A stretch of 64,000 nucleotides of DNA from positions 20,281,992 through 20,345,991 of the forward strand of contig NC_133479.1 of assembly GCF_025370935.1 (NCBI RefSeq), written 5' to 3'. Positions 13,401-23,868 of this stretch are shown one piece after another. Positions within the stretch are counted from its first letter, which is position 1. Each line of letters begins with the position of its first letter. Source of the DNA: Choristoneura fumiferana. Its lineage: Eukaryota; Arthropoda; Insecta; Lepidoptera; Tortricidae. The notes under the pieces were generated by a model, which saw only the letters and a program-made list of their open reading frames with translations, was not told the DNA's origin and did not search any database. The position numbers were made by a program, and so were the translations under genes.

Positions 13401-16400
13401 GGTCGCGATGGTGGGTTTCTACCACCTTTGAATGGCATAATCGAATCGGTCTCTTGGTCCTTCGGGGCGCAACACAAGCTGATCACCTTCTATCTTCTAT
13501 CTTCGTACCGCAGGCACCCTATAGGCTTAAGGCCTGCCATAGAACCATTTGCTATGCCTATCAGCAGTGCGTCCGACGGTTCAATCCTGCGCATTCCGCG
13601 CCGCAAAAAGCGCGTCGTCGCGTGCCGCGATCTTTTTACGCGGCCCCGTGCCGCCGCGCCTGCGCCGCTAATAGAGACGTCGTCTATCATAGCGCGGCAG
13701 AAGCTGCCTTATGTACTCGTATGAGGCTCCGTATGTTCTCGTACGTACCTAAGTAGCCGTAGGGGCTACGTTTCCCGTATAAAACATAAATGGTCAAAGA
13801 ATAGTCGCAGTTTTAGGTCAGTAGAAATATTAGAATCAGTGAAAAAATCGAATATACTTAATGAAAAAAAACCGGCCACATCACGCCCGGTGAAGGGTTC
13901 CAAACTAATTGCTTCAAATATTCAATACCAAGTTAGTACTGCAGCTGGTGCTGTATGTGGTGTTGAATAATAGTTTTCATCGTGTGTATTGTATTGTAAA
14001 ATAATATCTAGGGTATACAATACAATACAATAACTCTTTATTGCACACCAACACATAGCAAGCAGTTCAGAAAACAGGTATATACACAGAGTTTCTGAGG
14101 TAAGCAATAGGCGGCCTTATCGCTTATTTGTAATTTTTTTATTCATTTCCTAATTTAAAGCTTGACAGTGCATGTTATCGAACAGAAAAACAATTTTTAT
14201 CTTTAAACATAACAGATTTATAAAGGTTTGAAATTCAAGATTGGACGGAGAAAGACTTACTTGCATGTGACGTCACACACAAGTAGCGCCATATACTTGC
14301 TACATAGAGAAAAGCGTTTAAGAAAGAGACAGATAGATAAATAGATTTTTCAAAAAATCTCTATAAATGCAATTTTCAAGCGAATTTTTTTTTTCGCGAA
14401 ACATTGTCTGTATATCTATATTTTATAATAATATACAGGATATGGTAAATTCCACAGTTGTCAAATACCGTATTACACGTATGATAATGATAGCTTGTAC
14501 TTTTGTAGATCTTGAATAATCTTGATTCATTAATACTATCATTAAACAATTATTTAAATTCAATCGTAACGTTCAAAATGCGTTAAGCTTAGGAATGTTC
14601 GAAACATCTCAAGGGACCAGCAATCGCACAAAGATAAGCGAGATGGCAAAAAGTAATGGGGTAATGAGTCAGCGCGGCGGCGCGCGCGCAAGTGGCGCAA
14701 GCGCAACAGGAAAACGCGCCAACACCGGCCGCCGCGCCGCTGATGACTCGCCACGCTTTAACGCGGGGAAGAATTTTTAGGTGTCCATTAGATATTTGCA
14801 GCAATTCCACAGGAATTCCGAAAGAAAAGGTATTAACAGCCCTTGAACATTTTACCAGATACTTTTTACCATGCGACAGCAGACAATGCATTAGCGGAAA
14901 TATATGGCAAAACAAGATAAAGCAAAAAATGGTTTATTGACTACAACTGTGATTCTAGAATGTCGATATATGTATACGTTATTTATAATACGTTGCGGGA
15001 CAAAGCCTCTAAGGCTGTCTCTATAGAAATAAACTCTTTGACCCTGAATTAAAGAAATGCTTTATTTGAGTATAGTGTCCACTTAAATGGATGTGAAGGT
15101 CTTTACTATATAATAGGTGCTAGAAAATTAGGTGGGGATATTTTCAGGGTATGTAATTAATAACCTAAGAATCAATTATACACATAAATTATTTTTAAGC
15201 ATTGTGTGTTTTTTTTTGTTTCATACAAAAATACCATTCCGTCCAAAAATAGTTAATCATCCTTGCATTAACATTAACTGTATTTTTTTAATTGAGATTA
15301 TATTTCTAAACTAATTTGATTCGTGCTCTGTCTGTTTACGCTATATTTTTTAAACGCTACAACTATTAATTCAATTAAAAGTTTAAGGTGTATAAAGCAT
15401 AACTGTTTTAACCAATAGATCCATTACTTTTGTCTAGCTTTAAAAAAAAGATTCACTTAAATCTGACGTAGACGTTGCATAGAACGTGTCAAAATTATGA
15501 CAGCTTTTTTCTGATGAAAGGCAAAGGAAACATATCTATCTGTCGTAGTGTTTGGCAAATTTGTATTTTGTAAAAAAGAAATCAATTATAATAAATATTT
15601 TCCATGTCGAGTCAAACTCTTTCGATTCCTGTAATAATTTACAGGGGTTAAAAATGAAATTTGTCAATTTGGGATGATGATGATGAGTACTTGGTTTACA
15701 GAATTGGTTTTGAAGCTACAAGACTCGAAAGCCTTAAAATGAATAGAGCTCAATAAACATAATTGTCGCGGGCGCTCTCCGCCAGAGCCTGCCCCCCCCC
15801 CTCCGCTCTATCCGCCGTTAGCCGCAGGCTCCTGCGCTTTGCATAACGACTTGTATCTATTTAGCCTGCCGCCCTCCCTGCAACGCGCCTCGACACGCTG
15901 TGCTCACAGCAGAAATGAACCAAAAACCTTTTATAGGATTATCCTGTAAAGGTTTGAGTTCATTGATTGATAGACTTCTGCGAAGTGGAGCTAGAATCAA
16001 TCAATTTGTGCAGAACCAGCCTTGCAGCTCGAACTTTGCTCTTTATTGTGAGAAACAAGCCGCTATTGACCTATAGAGAAACTTCAATGATACAATCTTG
16101 AGATGTTTCAGTTTTTACACATGACTAGTTCGTCGCGGCCCAAACCTCGTGGAAAAAGAATAGTCTCGCTAGTTTCCTATCCCGTCCCGCCCCGTATATA
16201 AGTAGTATATCTATCTAGTTTCATCGCTTAGGCACAACACCACGCATGCATTAACAGCCAGTCACGCACGGCATTGTTTTATACGCAAAGATTTAAAATC
16301 AAAACAAGAGTTAGCAGGAACCCTGCAGCTATTATACTCTGTCTGTAAAGTTTAGAGTTCTTTGCAGTCAGTAGCCGTGTTCATGGCTTTTTGACAGATC

Positions 16401-16988
16401 GTAATTTTTTATGTTTTATTTTAGGGCACGCGGGGCAACGCCGCATTCCTTATTAGAACTGGACGCGGCGCCCGCGGCCCGCGCCCGACAAAGGTCGCGC
16501 GACCACCTTACGAGAACACCTGCTGAAGCTTTGTCTTAAACTAAAACTACTGGCTACAAACAAATTTGTCGGCGGCCAATAAACGCAGATAAACCTGCGC
16601 AAAAGTAGAATCGCGTGCTTTGTTAAATCCGTGAGTGACGTGAGAGAACGGCGTCCTCGGCGCTGCGTCGCGAGCTGCTGGGCCCGCAGCCCGAGGGGCC
16701 CCGCCAGCCTCGCGGCACGGGACCTGCAGCCCGGGCTGGGGCCGACCGCAGGCCGCGCGAACAGGTTTAGGCTCGGTGCAGCGCACGGCGCGCAGTGAAG
16801 GTTTGGCAACGCAAACGCATTACGAGTAAAAGATCTAACGAAGCGAGCGTCGCAGCACGAGCGGCGCGGGGCGGGGCGGGGGCGGCGCGGGGCTCACCTT
16901 GCAGCTTCTTCTCCGTCTCCCAGAACTTCTGCAGCTCGGTGAAGTACTTGTCGAGGATGAACACCTTGGAGAGGCCGAGCGTGGCCAT
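179..16988 (-). CDS. Mhcl: Unconventional myosin XVIII (5' half of gene, runs off left edge)
   Basis: Minus-strand exons at 16898-16988, 4946-5215, 3966-4150, 1962-2127 and 179-1429, each with AG/GT borders and matching phases (1,1,0,1). The order is: a start exon with a helical ELQKFWETEKKL stretch; a coiled-coil plus Ala/Gly/Pro-rich linker; the motor N-terminus (RFYQNKFYTWIGPILVALN); the P-loop; and the motor core, with NIQE-like loop and DMFGFED. Class XVIII myosins are actin-binding motor-like proteins with weak ATPase, acting in contractile cytoskeleton and Golgi/muscle organisation. The DMFGFED relay sequence and the SLKRLGSTLGTLSSDSNESVHNQ segment favour class XVIII over class II. The gene continues left of base 1 (rest of motor, tail). 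Frames break by single bases at the P-loop and at about 540-600 and 780, probably sequencing indels. The symbol is by homology with the Drosophila gene. Confidence 0.82.
1514..1825. mobile_element. Hairpin element with inverted tRNA-like units (copy 1)
   Basis: Two tRNA-like units face each other: a partial one from 1646 on the minus strand and a full one at 1694-1766 on the plus strand. The full unit has an A-box-like TGGTGTAGCAGT and a B-box GGTTCGATTCC. Outside them, CCAGAAAAATAAG and its complement form the stem, and CAAACTGAAATAT continues it. A 100-bp flank at 1514-1610 is shared with the elements at 23172-23300 and 54930-55312. Confidence 0.7.
1962..2127 (-). CDS. Mhcl: Myosin XVIII exon leading into the P-loop
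   Basis: 166-bp exon, acceptor TTGCAG before TWIGPILVALNGYTDCGNAL and donor GTACGT after QAIILSG. It enters in phase 0 and leaves in phase 1, so the next exon should continue G-V-S-G-x-G-K-T. The next exon reads that only if one base is missing near 1418. Confidence 0.85.
3966..4150 (-). CDS. Mhcl: Myosin XVIII exon, start of motor domain
   Basis: 185-bp exon with acceptor TTTCAG and donor GTGAGT. It encodes a Pro/Ala/Gly linker and then DDLIHLRGPLTEDAVVRAL and RFYQNKFY, the beginning of a myosin head. It enters in phase 1 and leaves in phase 0, matching both neighbours. Confidence 0.82.
4946..5215 (-). CDS. Mhcl: Myosin XVIII exon, coiled-coil and Ala/Pro linker
   Basis: 270-bp exon, acceptor TTGCAG, donor GTAATG. 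It encodes a short heptad-like segment (HLQRRLLSLSSELVTLRNHL) and then a low-complexity Ala/Gly/Pro tail. It enters in phase 1, which fits both the short start exon (16898-16988) and the candidate alternative exon at 22918-23015. Confidence 0.75.
5879..6508. mobile_element. Non-autonomous TIR transposon, about 630 bp
   Basis: The left end TACAGGATGTTTGGCAGTCA and the right end (complement) TACAGGGTGTTTGGCAGTCA start imperfect inverted repeats of about 80 bp, including GTCATTCTGAACATT. The AT-rich interior has no transposase reading frame. Confidence 0.75.
7203..7500. repeat. Dispersed repeat with ACCGGCCAAG start and (GACA/GACG)n tail
   Basis: Begins ACCGGCCAAGTGCGA and ends in a CAGACAGACGG-rich stretch followed by a TAAAGGTTTCGGTTTTGCC-type end. 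The same plan is seen at 33068-33795, and partly at 5680-5760 and 21890-21990 (opposite strand). Confidence 0.5.
8020..8265 (+). repeat. Dispersed retroelement fragment, family A
   Basis: Shares CAAGTGGGTCTCCTGAT, CTAGAGGCCTAAGATG and GGATTAGCGAGCAAGATG with 22415-22660 (plus) and 34255-34530 (minus). Probably the 3' part of a non-LTR element; no protein is recognisable. Confidence 0.65.
8855..9275. repeat. Diverged direct repeat, two units
   Basis: Unit 1 (about 8855-9010) and unit 2 (about 9085-9260) share CGCGATGCGCG, AACAGCGCAC and CATGCTCTATCGA in the same order. Confidence 0.5.
10850..11090 (-). mobile_element. RTE-like non-LTR retrotransposon 3' end
   Basis: The minus strand encodes the end of a reverse transcriptase ORF (RDRGGCGKHKTGLSGEPW region, diverged). 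It ends in a (GAT)n tail at 10850-10865, and the family is shared with 41391-41650 and 59687-59945. It is 5' truncated, as usual for this class. Confidence 0.7.
11155..11872 (+). repeat. Tandem duplication, about 380-bp period, around a SINE head
   Basis: Two copies (11176-11463 and 11537-11872) share CCTGAGTATTTGTCAGTTAC, ACAAAAAACGGCCAGTATTA and GCAGTCGTAACTTTTAGACT in the same order. A tRNA-like SINE head sits between them at 11465-11540. Confidence 0.65.
11465..11540 (+). mobile_element. tRNA-derived SINE head (family C)
   Basis: GCCGTGGTGGCCTAGTGG (A box) followed by GTGGGTTCAAACCCGGCTCG (B box) form an RNA polymerase III type internal promoter. The full family continues with a TGTGCGAAATTACATTT body and a CAGCAGTGGGACGT tail; here only the head is present. 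Confidence 0.7.
12432..12512 (-). mobile_element. SINE family C tail
   Basis: (ATC)n followed by the complement of the family tail (CCTATATACGTCCCACTGCT). Tail only, minus orientation. Confidence 0.65.
13245..13345. repeat. Family D fragment (CAATACAATA start)
   Basis: TTGTATTGTAATAC, TTTTTTGCACACC and AGACAATAGGCAG match the better copies at 14015-14125 and 30016-30145. Confidence 0.45.
14015..14125 (+). repeat. Family D repeat
   Basis: ACAATACAATAACTCTTTAT, GAAAACAGGTATATACA and CAATAGGCGGCCTTATCGCT are shared with 30016-30145. Probably a retroelement 3' end. Confidence 0.6.
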
Positions 16989-17310
16989 GGCGGGCGGCGC
17001 GCTCGCATCACAGTCCGCGGCCGCGCCGCACGAGCGAGCACGGCGAGCGACGACCTCTCGCGCGCGCCTCCACGGGCGAACTGCCGCGCGCGCCGCCCCC
17101 CGCGCCGCCGCCGCCCGCGCCCGCCCGGCTGTTTACGAACGAGCCTCTTGGAGCAGGGAGCGGTCTCTGAACTTGACGAGTTTTCGTTGGTTGTTATCGT
17201 GACCACGATAAGCTTCTCAACGGCCACCCAAAAGTTTGTTTGGAGCGGGCGGTGACGCGCGGGAGAACTGGTTTGTTTGTGTGATCCACGAGCCCTCCCC
17301 CTCCCCATCC
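16650..17310. promoter_or_regulatory. CpG-island-like region at the myosin start exon
   Basis: Dense CG dinucleotides on both sides of the start codon at 16988, upstream part at 17.0-17.3 kb. No TATA box is seen. Promoter role is inferred from position only. Confidence 0.45.
16898..16988 (-). CDS. Mhcl: Myosin XVIII first coding exon (short N-terminus)
   Basis: The ATG at 16988 opens a 30-codon exon (MATLGLSKVFILDKYFTELQ, then KFWETEKKLQ) ending in GTGAGC. It leaves in phase 1, which fits the exon at 4946-5215 and joins two helical stretches into one coiled coil. A GC-rich CpG-island-like region (16.65-17.3 kb) surrounds it and probably holds the promoter. Joining to the myosin rests on phase, strand and order; a transcript would confirm it. 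Otherwise it could start a separate small gene. Confidence 0.65.
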
Positions 17311-18794
17311 CTCCTCCCCGGGGGGGCAGCAGCGAAGCCTCCGTTATATTCAAAGCTTACAACTGCATCAGTATAAGTATACCCTTTATCGTAGCGTGAA
17401 GGCTCTACGGTGGAAACAAACATTATAAGTATACATTTATGTAGTTGGAGGGACTGTCCAAAGCCGAATCTGCCGAAAAAACATTGTGCCGTACACCGCG
17501 CACCGAGATTTTCATACATACTTGCTCCTAAGAAAATTTTACCTAAGCAGTGTAGAGTCATTTTAGATGGTTACTTTACTGACATAACCAGCCAGACTGA
17601 TAAAAACATAAGATTTGTTATTAGTAGTATTTTTTAATAGTGATTCCATGCGGCGCTAAGTATGTAAAAACAACCAAGCGCAAATCAAAAATTTATGTAT
17701 TTTATTTAATGCCGAAAATTGCCGTATGTTGGGGCTTGTTCTACTTGTGCTAAAACTGTATCTAACAACGATTGCACCAGTTTTGTGTCATCTTCCCACT
17801 TACCTATGATGCTTCGGAATGACAAACATCATTTAGATTTGTCTAAAAATCCCGGTTTTAATCTGGAGTGGTGTTGTACCGATCCCCTATCTATTACAAG
17901 TGCGCGCGCCCGTTGAGATCTAATGTGTGCGCGCAGAAGTGGTTTGTTGCACGATTGTCAGCGCAGCGAGGCTTGTGAACTCCGAGTGCTTGATATGATA
18001 CTGCAATTATTTACATGACCCCATTGGCTCTCGGCGTTGGCATCGGGCACACCTTGTTCGGCTGTTTATGTACCTACTCGTACTATGCTCAAAGTTTGCA
18101 TGAGAGTATTGTTAGTAAGTACCTAATTCAAGTTTTATTTGGCATTCAAAAAATCGGGATTCTCTTTCCAATATGTTTCAAAATATAGTTCGTAGCATTC
18201 CTACTATTAATAATGGTCTTCTCGAGATCGTCTTATTAGTTGATAGACGTTCTTAATTTATCAAATCCGGGTACCCCTCACCCCTCAACTGTATAATAGT
18301 GTTTGCCCGAAACTCACTTAACATACACGTATCGTATAAAGGTTTTAGCAAAATAATTATTAAACATTACTTCAAATTTTTGTTTCTTTCTTTTAAAAAA
18401 AAATTGTTTAAGAGTTATTTCGCTTAACGAACCCTCACACTATTTTCCCAAGAAAAATCCAGACAAAAACGAATTGCTAACCGAAAAGGGAGTTAGGGTT
18501 AAAACTGCGACCTCACAAATAAATGAGCTGGTACCATCAGCAAAGTAGCTTAGGTTAGTTTATAAATAACTGCGATACTACATGGAACTTACACCCTTAC
18601 TTCAACACATAATAAGGTGTTAGACCAAACAAGATTATGCGTATTAAGTTTACGCCAATTAAGTTTACGCCAAAAAATGTGTAAAAAAGGCTGAACTATC
18701 AAACCCCTTTGATTTGACAGCGTCCGACTTAGTTATTTGAACGTGTAACTTGGCGCAACTCGCACTCAATATATATACACGTCTATATAAATAT

Positions 18795-19020
18795 TTGACT
18801 AGCCGCTATCCGCGACTCCGTCCGCGCAGAATTCGTTTATCGCTGTCCCGCGGGAACTATGCAATTTTCCGGGATAAAAACTATCCTATATCCTTCACCG
18901 GGACTCAAATTATCTGTATACCGAATTTCATCTAAATCGGTTCTGTGGTTTAGACGTGATGAAGTATCAATCAAACATACAGACTTGCTAACTTTCGCAT
19001 TTATAATGTTAGTGGGATTG
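18795..19020 (+). repeat. Dispersed retroelement fragment, family B
   Basis: CTAGCCGCTATCCGCGACTC start, GGGATAAAAACTATCC middle, GAATTTCATCTAAATCGGTT and a CATTTATAATGTTAGTGGGA end. Related copies lie at 32295-32505, 37275-37475, 43190-43350, 61493-61690 and (interrupted, minus) 22028-22715. Confidence 0.7.
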
Positions 19021-19929
19021 TCATATCATAAGTTGTACGCTCACGCTGTAAGTTATTCGGCGCCACGTGCGCCCCCCAGCGGCGCGCGTGCGCACCGCGT
19101 GGCCTCGTGCGGCGCGCGCGCAGCCTGCCGCCGCCACATCGCGCCGCGCCGCGCCGCTAGGGGGCGCGCAGTTCGCCGCTTGACAGCGCCACGCTTATGG
19201 AACTAGAACAGTTACTGCAGTGGAAAGTTGAACACCTCTACCCCAACCTTCCATACAATAGACATACTCGTAAGAAGTGGTTTGGAGTTTGAATTTTTTG
19301 AATATTTGTATTTTCAATCCCGTCGAAATTTGTAATAAAAAATAGGCTATATTAATTACAAGATTCAGCTGTCTACGTACGTACCTACTTTCACCCAAAT
19401 TCGACCCGGTGTTTAGGGGCGAAAAGGTACTTAACAAAGTACGAGTAGGATTACTGTTAGAGCTGTAGAGTCATTGGTCAGAGTGCTCTACGTGTGTAGT
19501 ATGTAGTATCGCAGGGATCATATATAATAGGTTATTACCTATTATAAATATAGTGGATCATATACAGGGGTATAGTAGGTATAGTTTTTTTACAAAGATA
19601 TGGGTACTGTCACAAATAATCACGGAATAGCTCCTTGCTTGTGGTTGAAGAATCTTACCTTTACCGGAGTAATGTTCAATGAAACAATGAAACAGACCCC
19701 TGCTTCAAACAGAACCCGTTATGCACAGACACGACGCAGCAAAAACTGAGCCGGTGCCGACAAAACCCTGCGCCGGCGTCGCCCGGCCCGCGCCGCCGCC
19801 GCCAGCCGCCGCGACGCGACGTCTGCGCCCGCGATGCTCACTACACGTCCAATATCGTCATTAACACCTCGGCCTACATAGCCCTCTGCGCGACACGCCC
19901 TCCGTTCAGAATTAGAGAGATAGGTAGGG

Positions 19930-20165
19930 CTGAGTTCCTAAGCGGGCACGCACGGGGCGAATTGCTTCACACACACGATTGCTTCGCAAATGTATCCAGG
20001 TGTCTTCACCATGTTTTCCTTCACCGCAAAACTCGTGGTATTTCAAATGTAATTTCGCACATGAATAACCTACTGAAAAACTTGGAAGTTCGAGCCTGGA
20101 TCTGAACCCATGGTCCTCTGCTTGAGAGGACATAGATTAAGCCACAGGCTACCACGACGTCCGAT
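19930..20165 (-). mobile_element. SINE family C, nearly full, minus strand
   Basis: Read on the minus strand: a tRNA-like head (about 20085-20165) with the B-box region GGGTTCAGATCCAGGCTCG, then TGTGCGAAATTACATTTGAA, then GGTGAAGGAAAACATGGTGA, ending near the GCCCGCT-type sequence at 19940. The tail with its ATG repeats is missing. Confidence 0.7.
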
Positions 20166-20570
20166 GACCTACGTATGTAGAACAATTGGCCGCTGCCGAC
20201 AAAAACTGCGCGGCACCTCACAGCGGCGGCGCGGGCGTCTGCTGCGCGATGCATTATGTATCGCCGCGGCGCCCGCGCACGGCTGACGGAGATCGATTAT
20301 TCACTTGCGTAAAATATTCAACCGCCTTTTTTATGGATCTGCCAAATACGTTACATATAACTCTGCCTATTATTTATATCCAAGTTCAATTATTTATATA
20401 ATGTCCAATGTATTTTACACATTACCTACACACTATGGTTGTTTTGCCTTTCAATACGATTTAAGTTCTACGTTTTAAAAGTCTTGGAACCACTTAAACG
20501 TTAAGGAAAATAAACAACGGTAACAATGTGTGTGATGCACTCCTGGCCTGTCGCGCGATCACCACGACCA

Positions 20571-20702
20571 GCAGGGCTACTACGAAACTCGAAACTCGAA
20601 GTTCGTGTCGTGTGGTCCCTCTCGCTCTCGTATTAAATAGTGTAAGTGTCAGAGGGACCGCACGACACGAACTTCGAGTTTCCAGTTTCGTAGTAGCCCT
20701 GC
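20571..20702. mobile_element. Foldback MITE, CAGGGCTACTACGAAACTCG family
   Basis: Arms GCAGGGCTACTACGAAACTC and its complement enclose a short loop containing TCTCGTATTAAATAGTGTAA. The arms pair over about 55 bp. Other copies: 34553-34636 (half), 49194-49325, 55781-55909, 56072-56193 and 56347-56475. Confidence 0.8.
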
Positions 20703-22027
20703 AGCCTTCATCCTCGCCTGGCCGATACGATAGTTGTCAGAAGGACACCGGAGTCAATCACAAACAATAAATTTTCTTGTAAGTTAAAAAAATAGTAACA
20801 GCAGCTGGTGGATCAAGGAGCGCCAGCGTTTGTATCGTGCTACTTGTAAGGAGCAGCAGGGCGCCGCGCACTCACCGGCCATCGCCGCTACCGGCGCCGG
20901 CGCAGCCGAGCTCTAAGTAAACATTCTGCACTAATGTATTTTCTTCGTAAGGCAATCACAAGTAAGAAAACTTTCGCCCTGGATGCCTGCTGCTCGCAGC
21001 GTGTCCCGTACGCAAGCTGCGGGCGCGGGCGGGCGGCTCGCGACTGCGGCCGAGTGCGAGCCGCGCGGCGGTGCGCGTGCGCCCGCCCATTACACGCAGT
21101 TATTAAAGTTAACTAGTTAGCGATATAGCACAGTCAATTATCTACACCGTGACTACGGAGCACACAGCTTAATTTAATTGAACACTTCATCCGATCGTGA
21201 TTACAAACGAGCGCGGAACTAGCCGCTCTACATTTCCGCGAGCATCAAAAGCTCCTTCTGGCGATGCTAATCTCCCCGCTCGCACTGCCGCAGTAAATCG
21301 TGCTCAAACAAAACCCGCAGCCTTATTCCGAGTGCGCTAACTAAACAATAAATATTGTGCATTTATTGTGCAATTCAATAGTCTCGCACTGTCGGCGGCG
21401 CGCGATAACGCCAATTAAGCGAGCGATAGCGTCGCGCCGGCTCCGCGCGTGCTGCAAAAAATACTAGAAAACATCCTCACACTTCTTGTCTGATTTGACT
21501 TTTATTACGAAAAATAGTTCGGCGGCAGCAGAGCCAGCTGCAACAGTGCCTAACGGAGCTGCCACGGTGCCATGAGTGATTGACACTCGCGTGTAGTCTG
21601 CGGCAACTTTTAACATTTATTGGATTAGACAAGAGTCGGCGACACGCGCGTCCGACATGTCGCTCAATAGGTGATTAAGATTAGGCGCCCGGCCTCAGTG
21701 TTGAAGGCGGACATCTTTACATACGTCTCTACTCTGGCTGTTTAGGTATTATACTATCTATTCATGCTAAATCTCACAATTAAGTACTAAGTTTTATTGT
21801 AGAGACATTTTACTACTAAATACTTCAGTGACACCATGTGTAAATCTTCGCCAAATAAACATCGATACACTTCGACCCACTGCATTTTTTTAGAGTTCCA
21901 TACCTCAAAAGACAAAAACGGAACCTTTATAGGATGTTGTCCGTCCGTTCGTCCGTCCGTCGGTCTGTCAAGAGCCTTCATCTCGGGAACGCGTGGAGAT
22001 ATTGAGGTATAGATATTTTCACTGCTC

Positions 22028-22715
22028 ATCCCACTAATATTATAAATGCGAAACTTTGTAAGTCTGTTTGTTTCTTTGATACTTCATCACGTCTAAACGA
22101 CATATCCTTTACATTTATTCTTTATATACATTTCAATGTGTTTTCAGTCTGACGATCCCTTGAGGAGAACCAGTCTAATTTTAATTGTTTACATTCACAT
22201 GACATGCTTAGGATTTTATTTTTTATAATTATTACTAATCATATTACCTTTGACGATTTCAATACAAATTCTTATTACTGACATTCATGTAAATTATAAT
22301 GTAATGATGTATTGAATGAATAAATAAACTAAACTAAACTAAACCACTGAACCGATTTAGATAAAATTCGGTATACAGATAGTTTGAGTCCCGAAGAAGA
22401 ACATAGTTTTTTAATTCGACTGGATGGCAAACAAGCAAGTGGGTCTCCTGATAGTAAGAGAGCACCACCGCCCATAAACATCTGCAACACCAGGGGTATT
22501 GCAGATGCGTTGCCAACCTAGAGGCCTAAGATGGGATACCTCAAGTGCCAGTAATTTCACCGGCTGTCTTACTCCACGCCGAAACACAACAGTGCTAGCA
22601 CTGCTGCTTCACGGCAGGATTAGCGAGCAAGATGCACAAGGTCCTACCACCTGTGAACATATAGGATAGCGATAAACGAATTCTGTGCGGACAGAGTCGC
22701 GGGTAACGGCTAGTC
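22028..22715 (-). repeat. Family B copy interrupted by two younger insertions
   Basis: Minus-strand family B pieces at 22028-22103, 22343-22400 and 22665-22715 are in correct order. A 240-bp insert ending in (TAAAC)n lies between the first two, and a family A copy (22415-22660) lies between the last two. Confidence 0.65.
22415..22660 (+). repeat. Family A copy nested in family B
   Basis: Carries CAAGTGGGTCTCCTGAT, CATCTGCAACACCAGGGG and GGATTAGCGAGCAAGATG, as at 8020 and 34255. Confidence 0.65.
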
Positions 22716-22917
22716 GTAAAATAATTCTTTAGGCATGGTTTAATAAACTTCTAATTCATTCAAGATCCAGGGGATTGATTTTTAAAACTCGAAAGTCAAA
22801 TGGAGCGAATCTTTTACCGGGTATACGTGTACAGCTAATGAAGCCTACTGTACCTGGCTTATCAATGGATCCTGTCATTGAGCTGCTTTAGACCTGAGGT
22901 AAACAAGCGCGACTCAC

Positions 22918-23015
22918 CGGGTGCAGGGCGGGGCGCGTGTCGCGGCCGCCGCCGCAGCTCGCCCCGCGCCGCGCCCGCGCCCGCGCCCTCCGCCGCCGCC
23001 GCCGCCGCCGCCGCC
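22918..23015 (-). CDS. Candidate alternative upstream exon (Ala/Arg-rich)
   Basis: GC-rich block between an acceptor (GTCCGCAG) and a donor (GTGAGT). In frame it reads an alanine run and then EGAGAGAARGELRRRP. It enters in phase 2, matching the donor of the block at 23668-23868, and leaves in phase 1, matching the myosin exon at 4946-5215. It may belong to a longer myosin XVIII isoform. No domain is recognised. Confidence 0.4.
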
Positions 23016-23171
23016 CTGCGGACACAACACTCATTGTAGCCCATAACACCACAACACAACCATATTAACTGTATGCAACCGATGCTGTTCTGATGCATCA
23101 TGACACAACACACCATCATATACATTACGAATGATATTTTGATTTCAAAGTGAAAAACATTTTACTGAATA

Positions 23172-23300
23172 AAACTAAGATTGGTTTTTGGAATCTTTTT
23201 GTATTTTTTATTTCAATTCCAATTTTTTGTTACTTTTACTCGTACGGTCATCCCGTAAAACCCATATCAAAAATACAAACTGAAATACAATATAAATGAA
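23172..23300. repeat. Flank-only copy of the tRNA-hairpin element
   Basis: AAGATTGGTTTTTGGAATCT, CGGTCATCCCGTAAAACC and AAAATACAAACTGAAATA match the outer arms of the elements at 1514-1825 and 54930-55312, but no tRNA-like core is present. Confidence 0.6.
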
Positions 23301-23667
23301 GATGAATAAAACTGTCTGACTTAATTCTTCGGATAGCTGCAATTTGATATACATATAGATAGAAACACAATGCTACTAGAAAATCGCCTGTTTTGCATCG
23401 CGTTGTCAAAAACAGCAAATTGTGCAGCCGCCTGGGATGACTCGTTTTTGAAGATGGTAACGAGACAACTTAAGAGGCACACTTTCTACAGGACGAACTG
23501 CGATGTCCTTTCAATAAACTCTTGATATTCGGTGCATCTACCAGTATCATTTTCGCGGGTAAACTTCCCGGAACAGACGCTAAAACTACTGTTACCTATT
23601 TTAAAACGAGCAACTGAGCATTTTCATGATGGCCACAACTCCCGAGCCACGAGCTGCTGCTGCTTAC

Positions 23668-23868
23668 TTGCGCGAGTCCCTTTGTCGCGAGCGGCGCGGC
23701 CGGTTGGCGCAGAAGAAGTCCGGGCGCACGCGGTGCGCGCGCAGCAGCGCCGGTAGCGGCGCGGGCGCACGGGCCGCGGGGGACGCGGGGGACGCGCCCT
23801 CGTACGTCTGGTCGGGCAGCAGCATGCCGCTGCCGGCATGGCGGTGGCGCCCGACCACGCCAACCACT
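23668..23868 (-). CDS. Candidate upstream exon (RHRHAGSGMLLPDQTYEG)
   Basis: A 201-bp GC-rich stretch on the minus strand with an acceptor (TTTTGTACAG) and a donor (GTAAGC), open throughout in the frame that reads RHRHAGSGMLLPDQTYEG and later RVRPDFFCANRPRRSRQRD. It leaves in phase 2, fitting the exon candidate at 22918-23015. I do not recognise the family. Strand, phase and position suggest the N-terminal extension of a long myosin XVIII isoform, but it could be an unrelated gene. Confidence 0.4.

Larger units (their letters stand above)
5216..16897. other. Large first intron of the myosin gene
   Basis: No conserved coding exon seen. It holds the repeats listed separately, plus unassigned GC-rich patches near 5.4, 6.85-7.1, 7.9, 9.7-9.95, 10.5-10.65, 12.35, 13.6 and 14.7 kb in an otherwise AT-rich background. 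The small open frames in those patches show no recognisable family. Confidence 0.6.
17000..22917. other. Intergenic or 5' intronic region with repeats
   Basis: No conserved gene. A short Cys-containing frame at 17719-17916 (GACSTCAKTVSNND) may be a relic of a transposon zinc finger, but this is weak. GC-rich patches lie at 19.06-19.2, 19.75-19.83, 20.2-20.28, 20.85-20.9, 21.0-21.1 and 21.4 kb. Confidence 0.5.

Noticed and set aside
17719..17916. Zinc-finger protein gene
   Set aside because: Only a few cysteines in a short frame, no introns or conserved neighbours; at most a transposon relic.
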